From contig MBPM02000040.1 in assembly GCA_001695595.3 (NCBI GenBank), positions 372,001 through 436,000 of the forward strand: a DNA stretch of 64,000 bases, written 5' to 3'. Of the stretch, positions 40,862-51,486 are shown piece after piece. The notes under the pieces were generated by a model that made no database searches, was not told the origin of the DNA, and saw only the letters and a program-made list of their open reading frames with translations. The DNA comes from Plasmopara viticola (taxonomy: Eukaryota; Oomycota; Peronosporomycetes; Peronosporales; Peronosporaceae). Position 1 is the first letter of the stretch; each line of letters opens with the position of its first letter. The position numbers and the translations under genes are program-made.

Positions 40862-43800
40862 TAACGACTCCGGTGTCAAGATCGAGCCATTCGACGGATC
40901 CAACTACGCGTTATGGAGCTACAAGATGAAGATGTCTTTGATGTCCAAGGGATTGTGGGGAGCCGTCTCTGGCGAAGGCGCACCCAATGCGGTCAAGGAG
41001 CAGCAAGCACACGCTGCGATCGCGCTCAACTTGAGTGACTCTCAGCTGATGCACGTGATCGACGCAACGTCAGCGACCGAAGCGTGGGGAAGACTGGCAA
41101 GGTTTCATCACACTCAAGACATGGCGAATCGGCTTTGGCTGAAGGAGAAGTTCGCTTCGTTCAAGTACACGGCGTCGAACATGAGTGGACATGTGATGGA
41201 GCTTGAAGACCTGGTGATGAAGATGAGAAGTGCAAACTGTGCTCCAAGTGAAGAAGACATATGCGCAGTCATGCTAAGGAGCCTTCCTGCAAGCTACGAG
41301 AGCTTAGTGCAGGCGTTCCGGATGTCGATCACCAGCTTCGAATTCAGCAGTCTCGTGAGTAAGCTGATTGCTGAAGAAGTGCGCCAGAAGGAGGCGGCAC
41401 GAGTAGAGGAAGCAACGGCTCTCTACACAAACAAGCGAAGCGTCAAGCAGCACCCGAAGAAGCAACAAGGACGACGTCCCAAAGGACCGTCGGGGGTGTG
41501 CTACAATTGTGGCAAGGTCGGCCACTATGCTAGAGATTGCCGTTCAAGTCGGATTCCAAGAGAAGCAAACCATGACCAGTCCAACATCGCGTTCAATGCC
41601 AGTGAGGGCTACGCGAGCAACTGCTGGGTCATGGACAGCGGAGCATCGGCGCATATGTGCAAGGATCGAGGATCCTTCGTGGACTACAAGATAGTTGAAC
41701 AGCCGCGCAGTGTTTCAAGCGCGAAGAACGATGTGAAGCTCAAGGTCATCGGCTACGAAACGGTCAAGCTTCGGGTTTGGACCGGGCATGCGTGGATCGA
41801 TGCCACGCTGGAAAATACTCTGCACGTTCAAGAACTGTCGAAGAATTTGTTCTCGCTTACGGCTGCAGCAGCACGAGGAATGACGATCGAGATTACCCGC
41901 GACGAGTGCGTGGTGAAGCGTGGCGGCACACCGGTTGCCACGGGAAGGAAACAGGGTTTCCTGATGTACCTCAACATCGAGGCTGATGCGGAGTGCCATG
42001 TTGCAGAGACAGAAGCAGAGCTATGGCACCGAAGCCTGGGCCACGCATCGTATGGCACGGTAAACGCTCTGGTCAAGGATGGAAGAATTAAGGGAGAAGA
42101 GATGAAGATGGACTTTGTATGCGATGTGTGCGCAACATCCAAGCAAGTGCGAAAGTCTTTCAATACAAGTGAGGAAGACGCAGAACTCAGGGAGGCTGCG
42201 CGTTCCGATGAAGTGGTGTGTTCTGACGTACTCGGGCCAATCACGCCACTCTCAAAGTCCGGCTACAAGTACATTGTCAGCTTCATCATGATGAAAAACC
42301 GGTACACGACGGTCTTCCCGTTGCGGAAGAAGAGCGAAGTAACAAGCGCGTTCACAAGGTTTTACCGAGAGATCAAGACGCTGTATGGGACAAAGGTCAA
42401 GGTTCTTCGAAGTGACAACGGTGGGGAGTACCGGAACGCGGCGATGGACAACTTTTGCAAGGCAAAGTTTATCAAACAAGAGTTCACGGTACCGTTCAAC
42501 CCTGAACAGAACGGTATGGCAGAGCGCATGAACCGGACACTGATCGAGATGACACGCTGCATGATCAAGGACAGTGGACTCGACAAGTCATACTGGTGTG
42601 AAGCTCTCATGACAGCGACAGACATCCGGAACGTGCTTCCAAACGCGTCGAACAAGAGATCAAGTCCATACGAGATGGAGTTTAAGCGGAAACCGCGTAT
42701 CGACCACATGCGCGTATTTGGTGCGCAGTGTTACGCGCATGTGGCGAAGGCGGGACGCAAGAAACTGGATGATTCAGGCGTGAAGTGTTTCTTCCTTGGA
42801 TATGCGAAGAAACACAAGGCGTATCGACTTCTTGACGCGGACGACGGATCAATCAAGATTTCAAGAAGTGTGACGTTCGCTGAGCATCCCGTCTCGAAGG
42901 TACTGGAGAAGAAAAGAAATGTGATCGTCGACGTGATTGAAGACGAAGAAGAGACGGAGGCACCGTTTGAAGAGGAAGTTTTGAGGACACCACCGATGCG
43001 AACACGCCAGGAGCCGGGGAACGACGGGCAAGATAACGTGGTCGTTCAAGTTCCAACTCGTGCATCGAGCACACCTGGCCGAGATGGCGAAGAAGAGTGG
43101 ATGGTGCGACCTGTTCGGAAGAAGCGTGGTCTGGTGCGCTACGACAAAGAATTCACGAACATACGCCGCGGTGAATTCAATCTGGACGACTTCGAGGGAG
43201 AGTACGACTCTCACCACTGTTTGGTCGCGGAGAGCAGTGGGGAACAAGCTTCCACCTACGAAGAAGTAATGAAGAGCGAATACAAGGATCAGTGGCTGGA
43301 AGCGATGAAGAGCGAGATGAAGTCACTTGAAGATCACAACACATGGAAGCTATTGGACATGCCACAGCATAAGAAGGCTGTTGGGTGCAAGTGGGTCTTC
43401 CGTATCAAGCGTGATCCGAGTGGCAATATTGTGAAGTTCAAGGCACGCTTAGTCGCAAAGGGGTTTACGCAGCGCCCTGGAATTGACTACAATGAGACGT
43501 TTGCGCCAGTCGCACGCAAAGAGTCGATTAATGCGGTGTTGGCGATCGCAGCGGCTGAAGACTTAGAAGCTGAAAATGTCGACGTTGATACAGCATTCCT
43601 GTATGGCGAAGTTGAAGAGGAGATCTACATGGACCAGCCAGATGGCTTCGAAGATGAAGAAAATCCGGCAAAGAAGTGCTTACTTCAAAAAGCACTTTAC
43701 GGGACGAAGCAAGCTGCGCGACAGTGGAACAGCAAGCTCACCAAGCATCTGGAGAATCAAGGTTTCAAGGGTACCTCGGCAGACCCATGTGTGTTCGTTC

Positions 43801-44789
43801 GTGTTTCGAGAAACGAGTACAGCATCATCATCATTTACGTGGATGACTTGATGCTGTTCTGCAAAACCATGGATCATATTGAGGACATCAAGAGTGCGCT
43901 GAAGGAAGAGTTCAGCATCAAAGAACTCGGAGAGCTCAAGTATTGCCTGGGGATCGAGATACACCGCAAGCGTGACGACCATGTGATCAAGATAAACCAA
44001 CAAGCGTATATCAAGCGACTCGCGGAGAAATTTGGTGTTGATCAATGCAAGGACGTGCACACACCAGCGGACAGTAACTCCAAGTTGTCGAAGTTGCCCG
44101 AAGAGGAAGCCTTTGCGCCGAAGTACCCATATCGCGAACTGGTGGGGGCTTTGATGTACATAGCAACATGTACGCGCCCGGACATAGCATATGCTGTTGG
44201 TGAAGTTGCCAAGTTTTGCGAGCGTTACGGCAAGGCACACTGGGCGGCGGCCAAGCGAATTCTGAAGTACTTGAAGACGACACTAGATATCAGCATTGTG
44301 TTTGACGGCTCGAGCAAGGGAGAGCTGATTGCGTATGCTGATGCAAACTGGGCAGGAGACCTCGACACGCGACGTTCAATAACAGGGTATGTATTCTTCT
44401 TGAATGGAAGTGCCGTTTCGTGGAATTCCAAGCGTCAGCCGACGGTCGCAACATCAAGCACGGAAGCAGAGTACATGAGTTTGTACAGTGTGACGCAAGA
44501 GGCTATTTGGTTCCGAAGTCTGCTCAAGGACATGAAGTACGGTGTCGATTCGGCAACAACGATTTATCAAGATAATCAAGGTTGCATCGCACTGGCCAAG
44601 AATCCTGTTTATCACTCGCGGACGAAGCACATCGACATCAAGTTTCATTTCCTGCGCGAGAAAGTGGAACGCGAGGAAATCACACTTGAATACAAGCCGA
44701 CGGAAGACATGGTCGCGGACGGATTTACGAAGGCACTTGCAAGGGACAAGCACAGCAAGTTTCTTACGGGTCTACGGATGGCAGCGTAG
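40851..44789 (+). CDS. copia gag-pol polyprotein, intact
   Basis: One ORF of 1312 residues with no frameshift between gag and pol. In order: UBN2-type gag from residue 10 (FDGSNYALWSYKMKMSLM); CCHC knuckle near 217 (CYNCGKVGHYARDC); aspartic protease near 262 (MDSGASAHM); pre-integrase LWHRSLGHASYG near 392; integrase D, D and E near residues 458, 521 and 557 (SDVLGP, SDNGGEY, EQNGMAERMNR). Reverse transcriptase has YVDD near 996. RNase H has ADANWAGD near 1163 and TSSTEAEYMSL near 1201. All catalytic residues expected for Ty1/copia are present. The conserved gag start lies only a few residues after the first ATG, and that is the only in-frame ATG upstream of it, so translation must begin inside the primer-binding site. 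Confidence 0.96.
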   Translation: MSPSNDSGVKIEPFDGSNYALWSYKMKMSLMSKGLWGAVSGEGAPNAVKEQQAHAAIALNLSDSQLMHVIDATSATEAWGRLARFHHTQDMANRLWLKEKFASFKYTASNMSGHVMELEDLVMKMRSANCAPSEEDICAVMLRSLPASYESLVQAFRMSITSFEFSSLVSKLIAEEVRQKEAARVEEATALYTNKRSVKQHPKKQQGRRPKGPSGVCYNCGKVGHYARDCRSSRIPREANHDQSNIAFNASEGYASNCWVMDSGASAHMCKDRGSFVDYKIVEQPRSVSSAKNDVKLKVIGYETVKLRVWTGHAWIDATLENTLHVQELSKNLFSLTAAAARGMTIEITRDECVVKRGGTPVATGRKQGFLMYLNIEADAECHVAETEAELWHRSLGHASYGTVNALVKDGRIKGEEMKMDFVCDVCATSKQVRKSFNTSEEDAELREAARSDEVVCSDVLGPITPLSKSGYKYIVSFIMMKNRYTTVFPLRKKSEVTSAFTRFYREIKTLYGTKVKVLRSDNGGEYRNAAMDNFCKAKFIKQEFTVPFNPEQNGMAERMNRTLIEMTRCMIKDSGLDKSYWCEALMTATDIRNVLPNASNKRSSPYEMEFKRKPRIDHMRVFGAQCYAHVAKAGRKKLDDSGVKCFFLGYAKKHKAYRLLDADDGSIKISRSVTFAEHPVSKVLEKKRNVIVDVIEDEEETEAPFEEEVLRTPPMRTRQEPGNDGQDNVVVQVPTRASSTPGRDGEEEWMVRPVRKKRGLVRYDKEFTNIRRGEFNLDDFEGEYDSHHCLVAESSGEQASTYEEVMKSEYKDQWLEAMKSEMKSLEDHNTWKLLDMPQHKKAVGCKWVFRIKRDPSGNIVKFKARLVAKGFTQRPGIDYNETFAPVARKESINAVLAIAAAEDLEAENVDVDTAFLYGEVEEEIYMDQPDGFEDEENPAKKCLLQKALYGTKQAARQWNSKLTKHLENQGFKGTSADPCVFVRVSRNEYSIIIIYVDDLMLFCKTMDHIEDIKSALKEEFSIKELGELKYCLGIEIHRKRDDHVIKINQQAYIKRLAEKFGVDQCKDVHTPADSNSKLSKLPEEEAFAPKYPYRELVGALMYIATCTRPDIAYAVGEVAKFCERYGKAHWAAAKRILKYLKTTLDISIVFDGSSKGELIAYADANWAGDLDTRRSITGYVFFLNGSAVSWNSKRQPTVATSSTEAEYMSLYSVTQEAIWFRSLLKDMKYGVDSATTIYQDNQGCIALAKNPVYHSRTKHIDIKFHFLREKVEREEITLEYKPTEDMVADGFTKALARDKHSKFLTGLRMAA

Positions 44790-44812
44790 GATGCTCACTT
44801 CGCGCGCACATC

Positions 44813-44821
44813 AAGGGAGAG
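44813..44821 (+). other. polypurine tract of the copia element
   Basis: AAGGGAGAG immediately precedes the 3' LTR and would prime plus-strand DNA synthesis. It lies 23 bp after the gag-pol stop codon. Confidence 0.8.
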
Positions 44822-45027
44822 TGTTAAAGATTGATGTGCTGATCGAAGAAAGGCGGACGTTACTATGACCAGTGATTGGTCAATGCGATTGAATGGCTAT
44901 CGTGCGCGAAAGGAATGAATGGCCAGCAAGAGAGACAGCAAAGAGTAGGACAAGGATGAACGCACAAATACAACTTACTGAGTTTATTTTTATTAACATT
45001 CCGATCCCGAGTTTATTTTTATTAACA
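44822..45027 (+). repeat. 3' LTR of the copia element
   Basis: 206 bp, identical by eye to the 5' LTR, followed by the GTATT target duplication (45028-45032). Confidence 0.97.
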
Positions 45028-45246
45028 GTATTGGGCTTGCTAGTATCAGGCTTGTAGCGAACGCCCTTAATGCTCGCTGCCAAAATCCATATTTTCGGCC
45101 TTCACAAGACGTGCCCGCGAAATTTAAGATTCGGGGTGACAATAAGTCTTGCAACTTCCTGATGATAAGCCCGGTAGGACGAAGCACATCCGATACGAAT
45201 TTATCTAGCACACCACTGAATAAAAAACAAGCGAATATGCACTAGC

Positions 45247-45345
45247 CATGTTGATATCGAGGATATGCTTGCCGATGCCTTAATTGAGCCTTTATCTTGT
45301 AAAAGAGTCCGAGAGATTCTGCAGCAACATGAAGGCGCTTTGCAT
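45247..45345 (+). pseudogene. scrap of an older copia RNase H C-terminus
   Basis: The plus strand reads EDMLADALIEPLSCKRVREI, equivalent to the EDMVADGFTKALARDKHSKF end of the intact element's polyprotein, but clearly from another copia lineage. Upstream and downstream are unreadable. The rest of 45033-45699 holds nothing I can support. Confidence 0.6.
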
Positions 45346-45699
45346 CGACAGCGTCCAAGATGCAGCGCAATTTACATTAGGCCAATGCCATTACTTCAAG
45401 GCTCTATCTTACAATCGTGTCCCATACTTTCGCTTCTATCAGAATGAGTGGGATGTCAGGCGGTTTCTGCCGGTCGTGTCGTACAGACAGAAAACGGATG
45501 GCAAACAAAGTTAACCATTAGCCTTCGGCTTGTCTTTTTAAAAAATTCAGTATTTTGCCTTTGTATTAATGTAGTACGTAGAGAAAAGGTATTTATCCAC
45601 CAATTGTCCTTTGTAATGTATACATTACCATCAATTAATAGTTATCAACCTATCTGTTGCCGAAATGTGTCCGCCACATCACTTACCAACAGCACGAAA

Positions 45700-46524
45700 A
45701 TGGGCGTAGGACGTGTCTTCCTGTTCGGCATGGCTCTCATGGTGGCCCTTGTGGCACTAGCCTGGCCTCAAATTGAGCAGCTTCTCATTAGCAGTGGCTA
45801 CAGCTGCCCGTATCCCTTCTCTTTGATCATCACCAGCAAAGGCGCCGGGCACGAGGCGTCAGCCGGAGCGGAGGATCTGCCCAAGTACACATTGGACCAA
45901 CTGCGCATGTGTGTCACACGTTAAATTTTCAAAACTTGCTTTCTATTTCACACTCATCGACATTTGCTTGCAGGTACGATGGCTCGGATGAGAAAAAGCC
46001 TATCCTTATTGCTGTTGGTGGCAAGGTACGCGGCGGCGCAGCACAATCGGTGGAAGGAATGACGTCTATTGACGAGACTTTGGTGTGCATTTTGCTGCAG
46101 GTATTGGACGTGACTTCAGGTGCAAATTTCTACGGCAAGGGCAAGTCGTACAACCTGTTTGCTGGCACGGTACTGCTGACGCAATTTACGCAAAAGTTGC
46201 GTACAATTAATAATATTCCTGGGCGTGCTTTTGGTGTATTGAAAGTACAGGCTTGCACGCGCGCACTGGCACTTGGTTCACTTGAGAAAAAGGTAAGGAG
46301 ATGATGATATTGCGATGACTAGTATACTTTGTGAATGACAATTACTTTTCTAGGATATCAACGACGATATCTCGGATTTTGGTGAAAAACAGCTGAAAGA
46401 ATTGGCCGAGACCAAAACATTTTATTACGAGAAGTACCCCGTTGTATGTTGCGAACATCTTATTGAGGATTGATGCATGAAAGTAATTATGTTGATGCGT
46501 AATCAGGTTGGAGAGCTGGTTTAA
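45700..46524 (+). CDS. membrane-associated progesterone receptor (MAPR) type cytochrome b5-like protein
   Basis: Six exons, 45700-45908, 45974-46025, 46101-46169, 46251-46292, 46354-46443 and 46507-46524, give 159 residues. All introns are GT-AG, 61-81 nt, in phase. An N-terminal membrane anchor (FLFGMALMVALVALAW) is followed by the cytochrome b5-like haem/steroid-binding domain: YTLDQLRMYDGSDEKKPILI, then AVGGKVLDVTSGANFYGKG, SYNLFAGTACTRALALGS and a final helical region. MAPR proteins (PGRMC, Dap1) bind haem through Tyr and support cytochrome P450s in sterol synthesis at the ER. The family's usual D in FAGTD is Ala here, though neighbouring residues fit. The last coding exon is only five codons plus stop. 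The gene converges on the karyopherin gene. Confidence 0.86.
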
Positions 46525-46645
46525 CTCTGTAGACGTTGTTGCTGTCGTTACCAAGAGAATGCTCCATCATTTAGTGTTGCTGTGGTGATTAGACAGCTAA
46601 AATAAAATTCGAACACGACTTCTTCATATCTGTAATGGAGGTATG

Positions 46646-49600
46646 TTAAGCTTCAATCGAATATAGTGTGTCTACTGTCAACTCTCGGCGACAAACCTTC
46701 GCAAAATCAGAGCACAAGCCACGAAAACGTCGCTCAGAATAGTGTGACGGCTGCGAAGCGAGCGATAGCAATACACGCAGCACTTGCTGACGGTCTTCGG
46801 GGCGCAGCTCAGTCGCACCTAACGTCTCACAGGTCAGTGACTGCATGAGCGCCGCTCGCACGCGCTCATCGTCGGCAAAACTAGTCAGTAGGGCGTAAAG
46901 CAACTTAGCAAGCGAATCGTAGAGAGCGCTCGGACTCTTTGAGGCAAGCGCTTCAATGAGGTTGTTTAACCACTTCTTTGTTTGGCCAGCATCCAATACA
47001 CTGGCATTTATTGTCGGTGTGAAAGAGGCTAATTTGAACGTGCTTTCGTTGACCAAATATGTGAGAAACATGACTACGGCATTTGTAGAGGTACGATCCT
47101 GGTTTCCCAGGCAAGCCAAGGCGAGGTCGAGCAGCACCGGAAATTCGGCAGTCGAGAGGACTGCTGCTGGACAGAAAAGTAGAAAGCGATAGGCAAGTTC
47201 AAAGAATGAACGTAGTACATCTGGTGACTCGGCCAGCGAATGTGTCGTAAAGAATTGAAATGCTGACTGGCTTAACGCCCCCATCAAGCCTCGAAAACTC
47301 TCGACAATTTCAGCACTAGCATCCTTTCCAAAGACATCGACAGCCACAGACGCACACTCGAGTGGGGCAACAAAGCGCCGCTGCTCAAATACTTTCACAA
47401 TCAAGGTCGCAATTTCACCAAGATGAGGAAGCATTTCCTGTCTTAAACTCTGCAAGCACCATCCATACAGCTCAAACAGAGCTGTCATGACAGCCTCATC
47501 AGGTTCAAAGCGTGGTGTAACAGGACCCAAGTGAGGCCAAATCTGCTCTACTACCCACTGTGTAACACCTCGACCTCCCGCTATATCTACAGGTGCGTCC
47601 AGAAATCGCATTACTTTACCAAGCACCTGCAGCTCATTGCACACAATACGAGCCTCAACCAGATCATCAGATTTCATCAAAGCTTGGTCCAAACGGGTCA
47701 ATGAATCGGACAACACGGTCTTGAGGATCACCGAGCAGTGACAAGAGACAGCAGCGGCACGGACGAGGCCTTCGACGACCAGTAACCGATATTCCATCGG
47801 CATGACTTGCTGCCCAGAAGCAGCAAAATGCTGCACGCTCGCCACAAGAACACTCGGTTGCAGTTCAGCAAGGCAGCTCGTGCAACTCGTTGCGATTTGC
47901 ATGAAACTTTTAGCAGCATTAACCCGACTTATTTCAAGTCCAAGTGCATCTGTCAGATACATAACGACAACTCCCACCATATCAAATGCACCTGACGCGA
48001 GAGCTTTGTCATTGATCCATGCACTAAATTGACCCAGAAGCCGTGAAGCTATAGACATGACCAAAGGGTGCATCCTTCCGGTTGTTCCTAATACAGCCTG
48101 TACAATCTGTAAAATTACAGTCTCAAGTTCGTCGTGACAAGAAGCATTGTCTCTCTTTCTCTTGATTTCATCAGCAACGGTAGAGATAGCAAAGAGAGCG
48201 ACTTCAAGACTCTGCCAATCGCTTGAGGTAGTCGACGTAAGGATAGAAAGTAAATGAACCAAAAATTGCTCTCTCAGTAACGAAAAGATTGAAATGATTG
48301 CATCCGATACACCTTGAAAACCATTTCGAAACGCCATGAGATCGTCAAGCTCAAGTTCATCCCAACCTTCTGCTTTCTCTGCCGGATAGCGGCATTGTTT
48401 GAGCAGAATTTTAAACAATCGCACAAATGCGTCATGCTGATAAAACTGAAGTCGTGACGCGACTGGCTCATCTTGGACAACCAACCAAAAGTCAAGAGTA
48501 AGCGACGCAATTTGCCGGCGAGGGTGAGAGCCTAGATCCAACATGAGCTCTCCCAACGCAACAGATTCGTGCGGATGTTCGTCCGTTACGATCCAATCGG
48601 CATACGTTTCGCAAAAGGTTGAGATGACACTACTCAATGCGTGGCTAGCGTCATCTTCATTTAGAGCAATGGCGCTCTCGCATGCAGCTCGCGTCTTGAG
48701 CAGACCTTGGGCTACAACCACCAGCGTGTTTTTTAAATGAGCAGGAGTCGGGTACAATGCGACTGCAATCAGCTTTGTCAGAATCTCAGCACAAAGATTC
48801 AAATGCTGTGTCTTGCTCTGCAGTGCATTCAATAGTGCAAACAATACAGCTTGATCCTCGAAAAACAGTGACGCTAGCGAGAGACCTGCTCGTCGGACCC
48901 ACACATTTAAACAAGCAAAGGCGTCACCATGAAGAGCCGCTACACGTCCATCCTGGTCTTCTCTCGTCTGTACAATCTTCCCAATTAAAGACACCAAGTC
49001 ACTACTCAGAGCAGAAAGATGCATTTCCATCGCATCCTTAGCTGCAAAGGGCAACTCGGCATCTTCCATCTCTTCACAAACACAGCGAGCAAAGACGAGC
49101 AAGAAGGCAATTTCTTGAGCGTTGCCACAGGAACAAGTAGCTAGTAACTGCGATAACAGCGCTCTGCAGTCATCCGGAGCCGAGATCATCACCACCGCGT
49201 AGATCGCACACAGTTTATGAGCTAGCGGGCCTTGATGAAGTACTGGTCGCGATCCCTCCTGAAGTGTATACATGAGCTTTTGCAGCGATAATTTCATGAC
49301 CACCTGTTGTTCAGCCGGGAGTCGAACCCATTCCTTGCGCACCTTTGTGTGCAGCATATTGGCTGCAAAAAAGAGCGCTTCGGGAGGCAAGGCCAAAGCC
49401 TCGTCCTGCAGCACTTGCAAGCTTACAGACCACGCCGTGTCGGAGGCTGCAAAAGTGTTTAGAAACTCATTAGCTTCTCGTTGTCGCTCGGCTCCTTCCT
49501 AACGATCACACAAGCAACAAATCAGGAGTCAATCGACTTATCAGAGAATGGTGCAAGCTGGTAGCGTAAACTGCTAGCCGAATGAATTTGCAATAGTACA

Positions 49601-49660
49601 CACCATCCCGTAGAGCACTTGCACAGCGCTTAGAACCATCGGGAGGGCGCTGTTCGCCAT
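46646..49660 (-). CDS. importin-beta family karyopherin, transportin-3/importin-13-like
   Basis: Exon 1 (49660-49604, MANSALPMVLSAVQVLYGM) is spliced over a 105-nt intron to 49498-46646, giving about 969 residues. The junction restores the karyopherin N-terminus: REANEFLNTFAASDTAWSVS, followed by LPPEALFFAANMLHTKVR. This pattern (LYG..., AN.FL..F, AW, FFAA..L..K) is typical of TNPO3 and IPO13. The rest is helical HEAT-type repeat without charged insertions, and the length suits the family. Such receptors import SR splicing factors or Mago-Y14 through nuclear pores under Ran control. The large second exon lacks an ATG near its start, which supports the splice. Start codons of this gene and the WD40 gene are 104 bp apart, facing away. 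Confidence 0.8.
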
Positions 49661-49764
49661 ATCTCGAGGATGAGGTCGGCAAATCCGACTTCTAGCCTAT
49701 CAAAACCGTGACGCATATAATATAGCTGGTGCTTTAAAAAAATCACAATAAAGGCACGCTTACG
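49661..49764. promoter_or_regulatory. 104-bp bidirectional promoter between karyopherin and WD40 genes
   Basis: Both coding regions begin at the edges of this stretch and read outward. It contains AT-rich sequence (TATAATATAG near 49717) but no known element I can assign with confidence. Confidence 0.45.
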
Positions 49765-51462
49765 ATGCCAAGTATCTTGGACTTCTTTAAGCCTGTCGGC
49801 AAAGGAAATCGACCACTGAATGAAAATGCGCTTGAATTGATGAGTGAAAACTTGTCTGAAGCAGCTCTTTTGCCGCTTTGTTGGTCTTCTGATGCCCAAA
49901 AGAAGTCGAGAAAAGGGTCGTCCAAGAAGGATGCTATGAAATTATTGTCACGTGAGACTTTAGTGCCTCTGAAAAAGCGTCAAGCGACGAAAGTCCACAG
50001 TCAAGTTACTCACGAGGATCGATTAGATAGATTTGTATCGGCAACCTCGGAAGAAACGATCGAATTGTCCGAGTATGAGAGAAAGCGGCAGACGAAAATG
50101 GCGGCTAATGCCAGGTTTCTAAAGGAGATGGGCGTGCACTCTTCCACCCTGGAATTGACAAAGCAATTGAAACAAGATCGCACGATTAATGCCAAGAAGC
50201 GAGCTAAACCAGAGCATTTGTCACTCGAGCGACCTGTGCGAAGGTCGAGACGACTTCGTGGTGAAGCTGCCCCCGAATCACCAAGAGTAAATGAAGAGAT
50301 GGATCCAGATTCTCAGAAACAGGATGCAGTTGGAATGAACACTTCGTCTGTCGAGTCAAACGTATTACGATATACTGTCAATAATAAGTGCAATGACCCC
50401 AATCCACTGCTTTCTTCACCATTGGACAGCATTGATCGCAAGCTGACGGGGTTTCACGTGAATTCCAAGTCCTATTTGTACGACAATGCACTAAAGAAAG
50501 CCTATGACATTTCATTCACGTCTTTTCAAGAGAATGGGCTCGTTGCCATGGGCGGTCACGGCGGTCGTGTGTCGATATTTGCGTTATCCGATTCTTTTCA
50601 CCAATTGGAAGAGAATGACAAGTTTGTTAACGCACACAAACCACTAATGTCATTCAAAGCACACACTGGATGGATCTCTGCAATTAGTTTAGCAAGAAGC
50701 ATCCAAGGACAAGCCAATCTTTTGTTCACAGCGTCAAACGATGCTTCCTTAAAGCTCTGGGACTTGAATCAATGCTCTGCAATATCGAAAACGCCAAAGG
50801 AAATTGTTGTAATGACAAGCCTCCATCAAAAGGGAATCTTTGGTATGGATTGCAAGGAAAATTTCGTCTTAACGTGCTCAAAAGACACTACGATTGCACT
50901 GTCACAAGTTCGTACCGACAAGGGTTTGCTTGAAACCCTGCGTCGATTTGAGCAACACGAAGGAGTCGTTAAGTGCGTGCGATTTGCTCATCGCAATCCA
51001 CAAATATTTGCATCGGGTGGAAACGATCGAGTACTACGCGTATATGACGCGCGAATAGCTTCTACTCCGACTATTCTGGCGATCACCAGTGTCCATTCTA
51101 GAGCGATCAACAGTGTTCAGTTCCACCCTACAGATGACAACTTCTTGCTCTCAGCAGGTTTTGATTCCGATTTCTATATGTTTGATCTGCGTTACGCGTC
51201 GAAACCTGTTTGCACTTACAATTATCAGTACAATGGCACGAGCAAGGCAATTTTCAGTCCGATCTTTGTCCAGAAGGGCCTGGGCATTGTAGCAGCTCGT
51301 GGACACGATCTTTCGCTATACCGAACAAGTGATGGTGTTGTCCTAAGTTGCGGCTATATCGAGGAGCCTGCGACTTGTGTTGCTGCAGATCCATTTCAAA
51401 ACCGTATTGCGATTGCTCAGGGCGGAAAAATGCACTTTGCAGACGCGAAATGGGAACACTAG
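49765..51462 (+). CDS. nuclear WD40-repeat protein, WDR76/CMR1-like, with PIP-like N-terminus
   Basis: An intronless 565-residue protein. Residues 1-200 are basic and disordered, with RRSRRLRGEAAP near 155. From about residue 245 there are WD40 repeats: GHGGRVSIFAL, HTGWISAI...ASNDASLKLWDL, HEGVVKCVRF...SGGNDRVLRVYDAR, HSRAINSVQFHPTDDNFLLS and onward, enough for one seven-bladed propeller. The basic tail before the propeller and the repeat pattern suggest WDR76/Cmr1 or a DDB2-like DNA-damage protein. The very N-terminus, MPSILDFFKPVGKG, resembles a PCNA-interacting box as found at the start of DNA ligase I (I-x-x-FF-x-P), although the first position is Met rather than Gln. The exact orthologue is uncertain. 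It converges on NEDD1 with 24 bp between stop codons. Confidence 0.7.
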   Translation: MPSILDFFKPVGKGNRPLNENALELMSENLSEAALLPLCWSSDAQKKSRKGSSKKDAMKLLSRETLVPLKKRQATKVHSQVTHEDRLDRFVSATSEETIELSEYERKRQTKMAANARFLKEMGVHSSTLELTKQLKQDRTINAKKRAKPEHLSLERPVRRSRRLRGEAAPESPRVNEEMDPDSQKQDAVGMNTSSVESNVLRYTVNNKCNDPNPLLSSPLDSIDRKLTGFHVNSKSYLYDNALKKAYDISFTSFQENGLVAMGGHGGRVSIFALSDSFHQLEENDKFVNAHKPLMSFKAHTGWISAISLARSIQGQANLLFTASNDASLKLWDLNQCSAISKTPKEIVVMTSLHQKGIFGMDCKENFVLTCSKDTTIALSQVRTDKGLLETLRRFEQHEGVVKCVRFAHRNPQIFASGGNDRVLRVYDARIASTPTILAITSVHSRAINSVQFHPTDDNFLLSAGFDSDFYMFDLRYASKPVCTYNYQYNGTSKAIFSPIFVQKGLGIVAARGHDLSLYRTSDGVVLSCGYIEEPATCVAADPFQNRIAIAQGGKMHFADAKWEH

Positions 51463-51486
51463 ACGATAAAGAATGATTATATCGTT

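Larger units (their letters stand above)
40641..45027 (+). mobile_element. complete Ty1/copia LTR retrotransposon, recent insertion
   Basis: A 4387-bp element bounded by 206-bp LTRs that I find identical base for base. They start TGTTAA and end TTAACA. The 5-bp target duplication GTATT lies immediately outside (40636-40640 and 45028-45032). Between the LTRs are a primer-binding site, a single uninterrupted gag-pol ORF and a polypurine tract. Identical LTRs and an intact ORF indicate very recent transposition and possible activity. It sits between SEL1L and the MAPR gene, in intergenic DNA that already carried an older copia scrap. Confidence 0.97.

Noticed and set aside
44993..45211. Minus-strand frame crossing the 3' LTR boundary, suggesting a gene disrupted by the copia insertion
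   Set aside because: Joining the flanks without the element does not give a longer open frame of recognisable sequence.
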